Source of the DNA: Datura wrightii
Taxonomy: Eukaryota; Streptophyta; Magnoliopsida; Solanales; Solanaceae
Reading direction: 5' to 3'
Assembly (NCBI GenBank): GCA_035772735.1
Contig: JASDFA010000006.1
Location: 29,491,501-29,555,500 of the forward strand
DNA length: 64,000 nt
The notes below the pieces were generated by a model. That model was not told the DNA's origin. It worked only from the letters and a program-made list of their open reading frames with translations, and did no database searches. The position numbers and the translations under genes were made by a program. Below, in pieces: positions 24,473 through 35,953 of this stretch. Numbering within the stretch: the stretch's first letter is position 1; every line of letters begins with the position of its first letter.

Positions 24473-27048
24473 TGTTATACCCCGTAGGATTCCCGTCACC
24501 TAGATGACCTATTCGCACGTTGGTTAAGCATATTTGAAGGCCATACGTGATAGAGAAAGGCCCGGGAAAAGATCGGACGAGAAACCTGTCGAACCATCGC
24601 GGAAGGAGCCGAGGCAGAGCCCCTCCGCGATGGCAGCGTGTCACGGAGGTGAAGCCTCCGCGTTGGCTCCGTGACACGTTGGCCTTGTCTAGGCCCAAGT
24701 ATATAAAGCCCCACTTCGGTTTTAATTCATTATAAACTTATGAAATTTCCAGAAAACAGAGTAAACCATCAGAGAAAGGAAATAGAACGAAGAAGATAAT
24801 ATAATTTTCGTCCGATTACGCTGCCAAACGTTGTCCAAACTCAAATTAACCTCAGATACCGAGGTATTTAGCAGTAGAGCGCATTCCTACGGATTTAGTT
24901 TCGTGAAATACGGCCGACGAATCGTCGAGCTACCGAGCTAAGGTAAGTGGAATTGCTCTAAACTAGTGTCTATGTGTTCCTAGCTGTGAAGTGAATATTT
25001 CTCCCTTCTGGACCTCTGAAAAATAGCGAGTTTTCGACCGTCTTTTGATAAGCCTAAGTTTAGGCTATAAACTATATCGAAAGTGACGTTGCTCTTTAAA
25101 ATAAAGCTGTATTTAGTATTGATTGACATATTTATGAATGTAGTTGGGAGAAAATAGTTGAAGTATCGGCCGAGCCTCGTCCGACAGCCGGATAGTTCGA
25201 GGATAAGGTATGTAAAGCTAGTTTCCTCGGCAAGTTAGTAATCTTGGTACAGTACAGTAATTTAAAGGCCAGTAGAATATTCAGAAGCCATGTATGATGT
25301 TTATTACGAATGTTGGTACGATATTAGAAACATCATGTTATGATCAGCGCGAGACTTGCTAGCACGATATAGATTTTAATATAAGTGTTAGGAACTGCAC
25401 AACATGCTCAGTATGTGATGTGACACAGAATGTTAGGATATCATTGTATTCAGTTGAAACCCAGTAAAGCAATGTAATATTTGTAAGACATCTCAGAAAT
25501 AGAACGATAAGTTAAAGTGAAGCTAGAAAGCATATTAGAACTAGTAAATCATGTTACTATAGAAACTCAGTATACAGCATAGTTTCAGCAGAAAGACTAT
25601 ATCATGTTCAGCATTAGACCCAGTGTAGTCTGGCAGAAGACTATATTTATACATATATACTATTACCAGCCTCAGCATGTGTTAAGTACGTACATATTAC
25701 TGTCACTAGCTCAGCATATAGTATATACAAATACTTTACCACTATTAGATTCAGTATGTGGGACATGCAGATAGTATTACTAGTTGAGACTGTTGTATTG
25801 TTTGGGGTTGGACTACCTAGCATCCATGACCGCCCCAGGGTTGATAGCTGTATCGACTCGTCCGCCAGAGGACGAGGATACGTCGCTCTACGGAGTGGCA
25901 TGCCGTCCCACAGGGGACGAAGATGGGATGCCAGTTTTCCCCATATTTGTGCCTTGATCGTCCCTTACACACCCCTGTCGAGCGGATATGCCCCGGTGTT
26001 GATTCAGGAGTCCTCCGGACTCAGATGCAGTTATAGTCAGGGGCTCAGCGAGCCCAAGTGCATACCCAGGGGACCGGCAGGATGCTTACAGGGTTTATAG
26101 GAGATGGGATGACCGGGGTAGGGGTATAGATTCTGTGCTGGTTGTACCTCCCGGCTTATGGGGGTCGGGTAAGGTTTGTGTGTGCTATGTTATGTTATGC
26201 CATGTTACGTTAGATACGAGTAGATCAGTAGTAGAACGATACGTCTCCAGGTATGACTCCTACTCCTTCCAGTATAATTGAGAGAAGGTATGACTTACAT
26301 TATCAGACAGTTAATCTATTTCTTTCTACTTCAGTTTCATCAGTTATATTATTGTTTTCAGATATTTCTTTCAGTTATTGCTTTACATACTCAGTACCAG
26401 CGGTACTGACGCCCGGTGGGCCACTGCATTAATTGCCTGCAGGTACTCATAGACGAGCAGGCGATACCACGTGATTCCTGTCAGCGATCGAGTATTCAGC
26501 TCCTGTAATCCGGAGACTGAATTCCAGAGGTGTATTTCATTTTCTTTTGTTGTATAGTACGGGTAGGTCGGGGCCCTGTCCCGATCATTTCTATTATTAT
26601 TCTTATAGGCTTGCAGTCTGTATATATTTCCCTGTGGTCAGATGAGCCGGTCGTGTGAGGCCGTGCAGTTGTATAGCTATTAGAACTTGTGTTTCCTTTA
26701 TGTTAGCCGTGTGGGGCCATAGTTCGACAGTAGTGGTGACCTTGCCGGTCACGTAGCTATCCAGTACTTCATGGTTAAGTTATAGATAACTAGACAGCAT
26801 GGTGGCCTTGTCGGCCCGCATAGGTTTCCCTATATTGACATGTTTCTGGTCAGCTGTTAGTACAGGTACAGGAGGCTATAGGCCAATGGGCCGGGGGCTG
26901 TGTTTACAGCCATTATATAGCCCTTTGTTTCTAGAAATGTGAGTTAGAGCCAGCCAGGCGCCAGATGTGCCCAGTCTTAGCAGTCCAGCAGTTCAGGTCA
27001 TTGTACGACACCAGGTGCCAGTCATACCCCCCAAGGCGGGGTGTGACA
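24473..27048 (+). repeat. 5' LTR of the Tekay-like element
   Basis: It matches 45,166-47,740 end to end. A strong promoter-like region lies at 24,594-24,707. The ORF at 25,756-26,100 lies wholly inside the LTR and recurs in the other copies; it has no recognisable product and is probably chance. Confidence 0.95.
24594..24707 (+). promoter_or_regulatory. LTR promoter: paired inverted repeats and TATA box
   Basis: CCATCGCGGA (24,594-24,603) pairs with TCCGCGATGG (24,624-24,633). CGTGTCACGGAG (24,637-24,648) pairs perfectly with CTCCGTGACACG (24,667-24,678). CGGAGG/CCTCCG forms an inner pair. TATATAAA lies at 24,700-24,707, twenty-odd bases further on. The same block is in the 3' LTR (TATA at 45,393-45,400) and, reversed, in the innermost element (35,450-35,580 and 42,750-42,880). 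It is probably the U3 promoter. Confidence 0.65.
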
Positions 27049-27052
27049 AACT

Positions 27053-27064
27053 TGGTATCAGAGC
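27053..27064 (+). promoter_or_regulatory. Primer binding site, tRNA-iMet
   Basis: TGGTATCAGAGC is the complement of the plant initiator tRNA-Met 3' end and lies four bases after the LTR end. This is the usual arrangement for Tekay-type gypsy elements. Confidence 0.92.
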
Positions 27065-27261
27065 AGGTCGTATCCCAGGGAGTCTGCAAGCCGTGCTAAG
27101 TAGAGTCTTGTCCATGGATGTGTTGTGCACCACATACTATGGGTAGGAGGCTGCAAGGCATGATAGGATAATTGTCTCTTATTCTTATTCAGTCGTGCTG
27201 TAGAGCGGTACAATATAGGGTTGAGTCCCTAAAAGCTTACTATATTCTTTGGTTACAGATA

Positions 27262-29652
27262 ATGTCAGACCAGCGACATCCTATCACGGGCCGGAGCTTA
27301 GATATTGCAGCAGGGGAAGGCACCAGCAGGATGCCTCACCCTCATTTAGAAACAGCCCGATCAGAGGGCACTACAGAGGCATCGTCCCAGCCTTCTCAGC
27401 AGTCTCCACCACATCAGGAGCCACTTGGGGCGACACTACCTCCAGCAGTCCCTATACCGACACCTTCCGACCAGAAGGTTAGGAGTGCTGTAGTTATGTT
27501 AGCACAGATGATGGCTGCTCAGCGTCAGCCAATGCCATCTACAGTTGCGGAGTTATCAGGAGGGCCCGGTAGTTCGAGGGTCCGAGAGTTTTTAGCTTTG
27601 AATCCCCCACAGTTTACAGGTACGGACCGGACAGAGGACCCTCAGGATTTTCTGGATCAAATGCAGAGAATCTTCAGGGTTATGCATGCCACGCCTACAG
27701 AATCAGTTGAGTTGGCAGCATTTCGATTATGGGACATCGTCGTGTTATGGTATGAAAGCTGGGAAAGGTCCCGAGGGAGAGATGCTTCCCCTCCCACCTG
27801 GTCCAGCTTTTCAGCAGCTTTTCTGGATCACTATTTGCCGCGGGAGATTCGACAGGCTCGGGTAGACCAGTTCCTGCATCTGGAGCAGGGGGCCATGAGT
27901 GTTCGGGAATACTCCTTGCGGTTTGATTCTTTGGCTCGATATGCACCGGCCTTTGTTGATACCATGGAATCCAGAGTACACCGCTTTATCATGGGGTTGA
28001 ATCCAGAATATGTTGAGACTTGTATTACGGCCACACTGCGAGAGGACATGGACATTGCTCGAGTTCAGGCATTTGCCCAGAATATTAAGGGCATCAGACA
28101 GCGACATCGGGAGATTAGAAGGGTTAATCAGGAGCAGCATCGTCGGGACAGGCCAGTTGAGTTACAGAGGGAGGCCCGGGGAGGACCCAGGCCACGATTG
28201 TTAGATAGGCCGCCCAGGCCCCCGCCTCCGCCACAGTCGCAGGGGGGTAGATTCAGCCGCAGGGGGCAGTCAGAGACTGGTAGAGGCTCGCAGATGGCAG
28301 ATTCACCATTACAGAGGAGGGCGGAGCAGAGTAGGTATACCCCACCACTTTGCCCTACATGCAGTCGACGCCATCCTAGAGCATGCAGATATGGCTCCAC
28401 CGCATGTTATAATTGTGGCCAAGAAGGCCATTTGATGAAAGATTGCCCAGCCAGAGGCCGAGAGGACCGAGATAGACAAGATAGGGCATCTGCAGGGTCA
28501 CGAGCCACAGCATCCTCGACTGGGCGCAGACCCTCAGTTTCAGCAGGCAGGGGTCGGGGTAGATCAGAGGCCTCCAATACAGGTGTAGGTCCAAGCCACA
28601 CATATGCCTTACCAGGGAGGCAAGATTCAGAAGCGTCACCTGATGTTGTGACAGGTATGCTAACTATCTGCTCACACCCTGCTTATGTGTTGATTGATCC
28701 AGGGTCTACTTTGTCCTACATTACTCCATTTGTGGCACGAAAGTTTAGTATTACACCAGAATTATTGCAGCAGCCCTTTTTAGTATCCACGCCCGTCGGT
28801 GACTCTATCACAGCTAGCCGAATCTACCGCGGGTGTACAATAGAGGTTGCTGACCGTCAGACCATAGTAGATCTGGTCGAGTTAGAAATGATAGACTTAG
28901 ATGTCATAATGGGTATGGACTGGTTAGTACCATGTTTTGCCAACGTTGAATGTTGGACCAAGACGGTCCGATTCCACTTCCCAGGAGAAGTAGTGCGGGA
29001 GTGGAAGGGCAGCACCGCTATGCCAAAAGGTAGGTTTATTTCCTACCTTCAGGCAAGAAAGTTGATATCTAAGGGATGTATTTACCATCTGGTCAGAGTT
29101 CAGGATGTCCAAACAGAATCTCCGACACTCCAGTCTGTTCCAGTGGTGAATGAATTCCCTGATGTGTTTCCTGATGAGTTACCTGGTATTCCCCCAGAAA
29201 GGGAAATAGACTTTGCTATTGACTTGTTACAAGGCACTCAGCGGATATCAATTCCTCCCTATCGTATGGCTCCTGCAGAACTCAGAGAATTAAAAGAGCA
29301 GTTGAAAGATTTATTGGATAAAGGTTTCATCAGGCCGAGTACTTCACCGTGGGGTGCGCCAATTTTATTTGTGAGGAAGAAAGATGGCTCGCTCCGAATG
29401 TGCATAGATTATCGGCAATTAAACAAAGTTACAGTAAAGAACAAGTACCCGCTCCCTAGAATTGATGACTTATTTGATCAGTTGCAGGGAGCCAGATACT
29501 TTTCTAAGATTGACTTGCGGTCCGGATATCACCAGGTCCGAGTACGTGAGAGAGATATTCCTAAGACAACGTTCAGGACCCGATATGGACATTTTGAATT
29601 TCTAGTCATGTCCTTCGGGTTAACGAATGCCCGGCAGTCTTCACGGACCTGA
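27262..29652 (+). pseudogene. Tekay-like gag, protease and N-terminal RT (frameshifted)
   Basis: An open frame runs from an upstream ATG at 27,172, but the gag start is more likely the ATG at 27,262 ([10 protein letters not shown]), just after the leader. Domains in order: gag core (about 27,590-28,030; [31 protein letters not shown]); a Pro/Arg-rich stretch; zinc knuckle [14 protein letters not shown] (28,406-28,447); protease with [11 protein letters not shown] (28,690-28,725; DPG in place of DSG/DTG, as in many relatives) and VIMGMDWL; then RT with [36 protein letters not shown] and [14 protein letters not shown] single C is missing at about 29,630 (GCCCGG for GCCCCGG), which ends the frame at 29,652 before the catalytic motif. 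Confidence 0.92.
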
Positions 29653-30142
29653 TGAACAGTATTTTCAGACCTTCCCTAGACTTGTTCGTGATAGTATTCA
29701 TTGATGACATTCTGGTGTATTCTCGCTCTGAAGCAGTTCACCGGACTCATTTGCGGACAGTGCTCCAGATTCTCAGGGACCGTCAGCTGTATGCTAAATT
29801 TTCTAAGTGTGAATTCTGGCTTAACTCACTGGCCTTTTTAGGGCATATCGTGTCGGATGCTGGTATACAGGTAGACAAGCAGAAAATAGAAGCAGTTAAG
29901 TCATGGCCTAGGCCTACCAATCCGACTGAAGTTCGTAGCTTTCTGCGGTTGGCAGGATATTACAGGAGGTTCGTTGAAGGGTTCTCGACCATTGCGGCAC
30001 CTCTAACCAAATTGACACATAAAGCAGCAAAGTTTCAATGGACAGAGACATGCGAGTAGAGCTTCCAGAACTGAAAGACAGATTGACCTCCGCCCCAGTA
30101 TTAGCATTGCCGGAAGGCACTGAAGGTTATTCAGTCTATTGC
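29640..30142 (+). pseudogene. Tekay-like RT C-terminal half, up to the insertion point
   Basis: The frame that continues RT holds the catalytic motif FIDDILVYS (about 29,700) and the thumb with [19 protein letters not shown] at 30,057-30,059 stands where a Gln is expected. A base is missing shortly after (CCAGAACTG for CCAGGAACTG). The coding sequence enters RNase H (GYSVYC, about 30,124) and is cut at 30,142 by the nested element. It resumes at 42,994/42,999 with the duplicated ATTGC and then CDASG. Confidence 0.9.
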
Positions 30143-30156
30143 TGTCACACCCCGCC
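30143..30156 (-). repeat. 14-bp LTR remnant at the 3' end of the tandem element
   Basis: TGTCACACCCCGCC is the reverse complement of the LTR end and is joined directly to body sequence that elsewhere lies inside RNase H (37,446). The two sides share GCCT at the junction, so a microhomology-mediated deletion removed integrase and nearly all of this LTR. Confidence 0.85.
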
Positions 30157-33106
30157 TGAAGGCATAAGCTATTACTTTACCATGCTGCATTAACCCTCTG
30201 TACCTTCTGACGATACTAACACTGGGGATGATGTTAACCTGTCTTTTAACTCCTGGAAGTTCTACTCACACGCCTCAGTCTACTGGAACTTTGCTGCCTT
30301 CTATGTCAATTTAGTCAGAGGTGCTGCTAAGGTGGAAAATCCTTCCACAAACCCTCTGCAGTACCCGGCTAACCGTAGGGATTGCGTACTTCGATCGGAG
30401 TGGTAGGTCTAGGCTATGTCTTCACTATTTCGATTTTCTGTATATCTATCTATACACCAGCCTCCGACACAATGTGACCAAAAAGGCTACTAAACTCAAC
30501 CAAAATTCACATTTACAAAGAATTGGCATATAGCTAACGGTCATACTGGTTTATTATGCCGTAGAATCTGACAAGTAATCTACCGGTATAGCTAGAGCTT
30601 ATCTGGCCTTCTGGCCGTATGCTAAGGCTACCTGTTGCTAAGGTAACCTGAACGACCGTCTGTGCACCTTGTGCCTTTATCTGATCAGAGGATCCTGATA
30701 TTGATCATGACCTCTAACGATCTGGCTGCATAACCTTAAATAACTGAATAGTCGGGTTGAATGACTCGAATGTGGCAGTAGTCTAACAATGCTCTAACTG
30801 TTCTACTTGAGTACTTATAGTTCATGCATACTGTAGACTTGTGGGCATCTAATTGCTTTGTTATCTTGCTTGAACCATTGTAAGGCTGGGCTTAATCAAA
30901 CTTACTTCTAGGCGATCAATCTCTGGGTCTTCACAGGGAGTCTACTGATCCCCTGGTCTTAGTAAACACTGTGCTAGCAGGGTACTATCAATTTCTTACG
31001 CCTTGTGTGTTTCCACTTGGATTTATACTGCTATTCTGGGGAATTCTCGGTCCTATGAGCTATTCTGTAAATACTGGCCTTTTGCTAGGGCTCTGTATCT
31101 AAATATCTTACGAGAACCAGCTGAAGTACTAGTCTGTCGCTGACTACTGATGTGGACCCTTCCTTGGGGTACTCACGGGTATTCTGACTGGGACGGTCGG
31201 CTGTCTTATGGGGTGTTCCACATAATAACTGCTAGGTTGGTTAAGGCCGACTCTCACCTACAAGGCTAGAAACATGACGTACGACCACTTAACATACTAG
31301 AACAATTCTAGTATTGCTAATTTCTAAAATTTGCCTATTCGGCCTCTAATCCTGGTTCTAGCACATATACTACTGTTACCGATCTTCAGGGATGCTTCCC
31401 TGCTAATGCAGGCGCCAGCTGGTCGGTAGACCGTCTAACTGCACCCTTATCATCTAGTCATCTGGTTTAGGCCATTAACTCTGATAAGCTCCTAGAGCCT
31501 AGATCTGGCAACAACACATAAATCTATTAACTTAATAACTGAGAACTGAAATAGTTTCTAGGACTTCATACGTAATTTACACTTAATCTGTCCTTTCTCT
31601 TCTCCTTTCCCTTTCTCCTTTCTTCTCTCCTTTTCTTTCTTTCTTCTCCCCTTTTTTTTGGCAAGGGGGGGTCCTGCAATGCAATTTGTACATGCTTTCT
31701 ATTACTAATCAGCATCTGTGATTGTACCCCTTATAGGCAGCTACTCACAGCATATCTACTATCTGTATATATATATATCAATAGCTACGTACAATATGTA
31801 CTGAATTCTGCGGTAATACATAATCTCTGACATGCTCTGCTGAGTCTTATATCGTACATGATACACCGCTTCTACGGCCTAATAATATCTCCTGCCCTGA
31901 CTTATCATTTCATTGTATTGTCACCCCATTCTGAAAGTAACAAACACAAACACTTTAGTTATTGTCTGCTGTTTGAAATTCCGCCACTCTTGCGATGTGG
32001 GGTCAACGTGCGAATCTTGTGGCCTTACTAGGCATATATTGAGAGCCCATGACTGTCTACTGGGCCTTATCTCTAGGCTACACTAGATTAGAATTGTTGT
32101 ATCAGTAATTTCTTAACTTCTCCATGAACGGGCATACTGCGGTATTCCAAACCGCAATCTTACTGTCAGCCCGAGGCTTAATCCTTAAAACGATACTCTA
32201 TCAATCTAGGGGGGGTAATTCTAATTTCCCCACAAAATCTGGCATTCCTGCTTCTTCCTCTCATCTTGCTTAAGCTGAACTCTGGGGTTCAGGGTACCTG
32301 CCTTTCGTTGCTAATGAGATTACTGATCAAGCCTCGGCCTATACTTCTTCTGGCTTATATTCAGGCCCATCTGATTCACATGACCTCTATATCTTTCGAT
32401 GTCACAACTGGATCATAACTATAATCTTACAGGTATGTCTTGCTATCTGTTAGCATATATGGCGGACTTGGCATTTTTCTGACTCAAACTTGACTATTAT
32501 TAGGCATTCATCACTAGCAGGTCTTTTACCCCTACTTCGGGTAAGCTAACAGTCTTGCTTGCTCTTCTGACTTATTACCGTGAGGGTCTGCACAACTTAC
32601 ATAATCATAAGGGTTCCTTATTCTTTCTAACAATTATCTGATAATCTAATATTGTCTACTATCTTAATCAGGTCTTATATTTATATATATATACCTAACA
32701 AATAAATCGACTCATTTATACGTTATGCTTATGACTTCCTATTATGAAGTTATCGACATATACTGGGACGGTACCAATAAAAGAGATAATATTGGGAGGT
32801 CCCTGTTACCTCCTTCTGCGGCTGTAGTTACCTTGTAACTGGCTAATGCCTTCTTCTGTTGTTATATCTGATCTTCTGCCTGTAGTAGGGTAATGCTGAT
32901 CTACCTTTGTATCTGTAATCAAAGAATACAGTAAGTTTTCAGGGACTCAACCCTATACTGTACCGCTCTAAAGCACGACTGACTGAGAAGGAAGGGTAAC
33001 CATCCTATCATGCCTCGCAGCCTCCTGCCTATAGTATGTGGTGCACAACACATCCATAGACAAGACTCTACTTAGCACGGCTTGCAGACTCCCTGGGACA
33101 CGACCT
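30157..33106 (-). repeat. Partial body, copy A (unassigned replacement DNA plus leader)
   Basis: Nearly identical to 37,446-40,396. About 190 bases next to the primer site match the Tekay leader (27,065-27,255 reversed). The roughly 35 bases at the other end are RNase H coding. The 2.7 kb between (about 30,192-32,915) has no recognisable domain on either strand; small ORFs such as 30,321-30,533 are present in both copies but look like chance. It contains a pyrimidine tract of about 70 bases (31,590-31,659). Its origin is unknown. Confidence 0.85.
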
Positions 33107-33118
33107 GCTTTGATACCA
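33107..33118 (-). promoter_or_regulatory. Primer binding site of the middle LTR
   Basis: On minus TGGTATCAAAGC, one mismatch from the tRNA-Met complement, just beyond the LTR end. The other copy (40,397-40,408) is perfect. Confidence 0.88.
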
Positions 33119-33122
33119 AGTT

Positions 33123-35689
33123 TGTCACACCCCGCCTTGGGGGGTATGACTGACACCTGGTGCCCTACTAGGACCCGTACTGTTGGATTCCTAAGCCTGG
33201 GCACATCTGGTGCCTGGCTGGCTCTAACTCACATTTCTGGAAACAAAGGGCTATATAGCGGCTGTAAACACAGCCCCCAGCCCATTGGCCTATAGCCTTC
33301 TGTACCAGTAACAACAACTGACCAAAACATGTAACCATAGGGAAACCTATGCGGGCCGACAAGGCCACCATGCTGTCTAGTTATCTGCAACTCAGCAATA
33401 GAATACTAGAAGGTCACCACTACTGTCAAACTTATGGCCCCACACGGCCAACATAAAAGAAACAAAAGTACTAAAAGCTAACAACTGTACGGCCTCACAC
33501 GACCGGCTCAACTGACCACAGGAGAATATATACAGACTGCAAGCCTCTAGGAATAGCAATAGAAATGATCGGGACAGGGCCCCGACCTACCCGTACTATA
33601 CAACAAAAGAAAATGAAATACACCTCAGGAATTCAGTCTCCGGATAATAGGAGCTGAATACTCGATCGCTGACAGGAATCATGTGGTATCGCCTGCTCGT
33701 CTATGAGTACCTGCAGGCAAGTAATGCAGCGCCCCACCGGGCGTCAGTACCGCTGGTACTGAGTATGTAAAGCAATAACTGAAAGAAATATCTGAAATCA
33801 ATAATATAACTGATGAAACTGAAGTAGAAAGAAATAGATTAACTGTTTGATAATGTAATCATACCTTCTTCTAATTATACTGGGAGGAGTAGAAGTCATA
33901 CCTGGAGACGTATCGTTCTACTGCCGATCTACTAGTATCTAACGTAACATGGCATAACATAACATGACATAACATAGTACACACAAACCTTACCCGGTCC
34001 CCATAAGCCGGGGGGTGCAACCAGCACAGAATCTATACCCCTACCCCCGTCATCCCATCTCCTATAAACACTGTAAGCATCCTGCCGGTCCCCTGGGTAT
34101 GCACTTGGGCTCGCTGAGCCCCTGACTATAACTGCATCTGAGTCCGGAGGACTCCTGAATCAACACCCGGGCGTATCCGCTCGACAGGGGTGTGTAAAAG
34201 CCGACCAAGGCATAATATGGGGAAAACTGGCATCCCATCTTCGTACCCTGTGGGACGGCATGCCACTCCATAGAGCGACGTATCCTCGTCCTCAAGTAGA
34301 CGAGTCGATACAACTATCAACCCTGGGGCGGTCATGGATGCTAGGTAATCCAACCCCAAACAATACAACGGTCTCAACTAGTAATACTATCTGCATGTCT
34401 CACATACTGAGGCTAATGGTGGTAAAGTATTGAATATACTATATGCTGAACTAGTGATAGTAATATGTACGTACTTAATACATGCTGAGGCTGGTAATAG
34501 TATATATGTATATATATAGTCTTCTGCCAGACTGTACTGGGCTAATGCTGAACCAGATATAAAGTTTCTGCTGAAATATGTTGTATACTGAGTTTCTATA
34601 GTGACATGATTTACTATTCCTAATATGCTTTCTAACTTCATTTTAACTTATCATTCTATTTCTGAGATGTCTTACAGATATTGTATCGCTTTGCGGGGTT
34701 TCAACTGGATACAATAATATCCTAACATTTCATACTACATCACATATTGAGCATGCTGTGCAGTTTCTAACTCTTGCATTAAAGTCTACGTCGTACTAGT
34801 AAGTTTCACGCAAGTTATAACTCGATACTTCTAATATCGTACCAATATTCGTAATAAACGCTACACATGACTTTTGAACATTCTACTAGCCTTTAAATTA
34901 CTGTATTGTACCGATATTACTTAACTTGCCGAGGAAACTAACTTTACATACCTTATCCCCGAACAATCCGTCTGTCGGACGAGGCTCGGCCGGTATTTCA
35001 ACTATTTTCTCCCAACTGCATTCATAAATATGTCAATCAATACTAAATACAACTTTATTTTAAAGAGCAACGTTACTTTCGATATAATTTATAGCCTAAA
35101 CTTAGGCTTATCGAAAGACGGTCGAAAACTCGCTATTTTTCAGAGGTCCAGAAGGGAGAAATATTCACTTCACAGCTAGGAACACATAGACAATAGTTTA
35201 GAGCAATTCCACTTACCTTAGCTCGGTAGCTCGACGATTCGTTGGCCGTATCTCGCGAAACTAAATCCGTAGGAATGCTCTCTGCTGCTAAATACCTCGA
35301 TATCTGAGGTTAATTTGAGTTTGGACAACGTTTAGCAGCGTAATCAGATGAAAATTATATTACCCCCTTCATCCTTTTCTCCCTCTGATTTCTCTCCTCT
35401 GTTTCACTGGAAATATAATATAAGTTTATAAATGATTTAAAACCGAAGTGGGGCTTTATATACTTGGGCCTGGACAAGGCCAACGTGTCACGGAGCCAAC
35501 GCGGAGACTTCACCTCCGTGACACGCTGCCATCGCGGAGGGGTTCTGCCTCAGCTCCTTCCGTGATGGTTCGATAGGTTTCTCGTCCGATCTTTTCCCGG
35601 GCCTTTCTCTAGCACGTATGGCCTTCAAATATGCTTAACCAACGTGCGAATAGGTCATTTAGGTGCTGAAAATTCTACGGGGTATAATA
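33123..35689 (-). repeat. Middle (shared) LTR of the tandem element
   Basis: It is a reversed copy of the Tekay-like LTR. Compared with 40,413-42,993 it lacks about 17 bases near 33,410 (the CTACGTGACCGGCAAG stretch), and its last bases read AATA for AACA. The polypurine tract (TTCTCCCCCCCTTAAG, 35,690-35,705 on plus) lies on its upper side and a primer site on its lower side. Confidence 0.92.
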
Positions 35690-35705
35690 TTCTCCCCCCC
35701 TTAAG
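35690..35705 (-). promoter_or_regulatory. Polypurine tract of the tandem element
   Basis: On minus CTTAAGGGGGGGAGAA immediately precedes the LTR, identical in layout to 45,151-45,165. Confidence 0.85.
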
Positions 35706-35953
35706 AACATTCATCCTCGAATGTACACTGTTATCTAGAGGACTACTTAACTTACTTGTTTAGAAAAATTTTGCCAGAGTCTCCCCTGTAATATGGACTA
35801 TACCAAAAACCTGAAATGCAGAAAAGTCTAATACAGGTACTGTACATAATACTTTAGAACTCACTGGATGGCTAAGTATCAATCCTTCTCATTCACATAC
35901 ATACAACTATAAGGTACTGCGTAAATAATAATACGGACATACCTGTCGCCTGA

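Noticed and set aside
25756..26100. 114-codon ORF repeated at 46,449-46,793, with reversed relatives near 34.1-34.4 and 41.4-41.7 kb
   Set aside because: It lies wholly inside the Tekay LTR and recurs only because the LTR is repeated. It has no domain, and the frame differs between copies.
30321..30533. 70-codon ORF identical at 37,610-37,822
   Set aside because: The identity comes from the duplicated body of the tandem element. The ORF lies on the strand opposite to the element and has no recognisable features.
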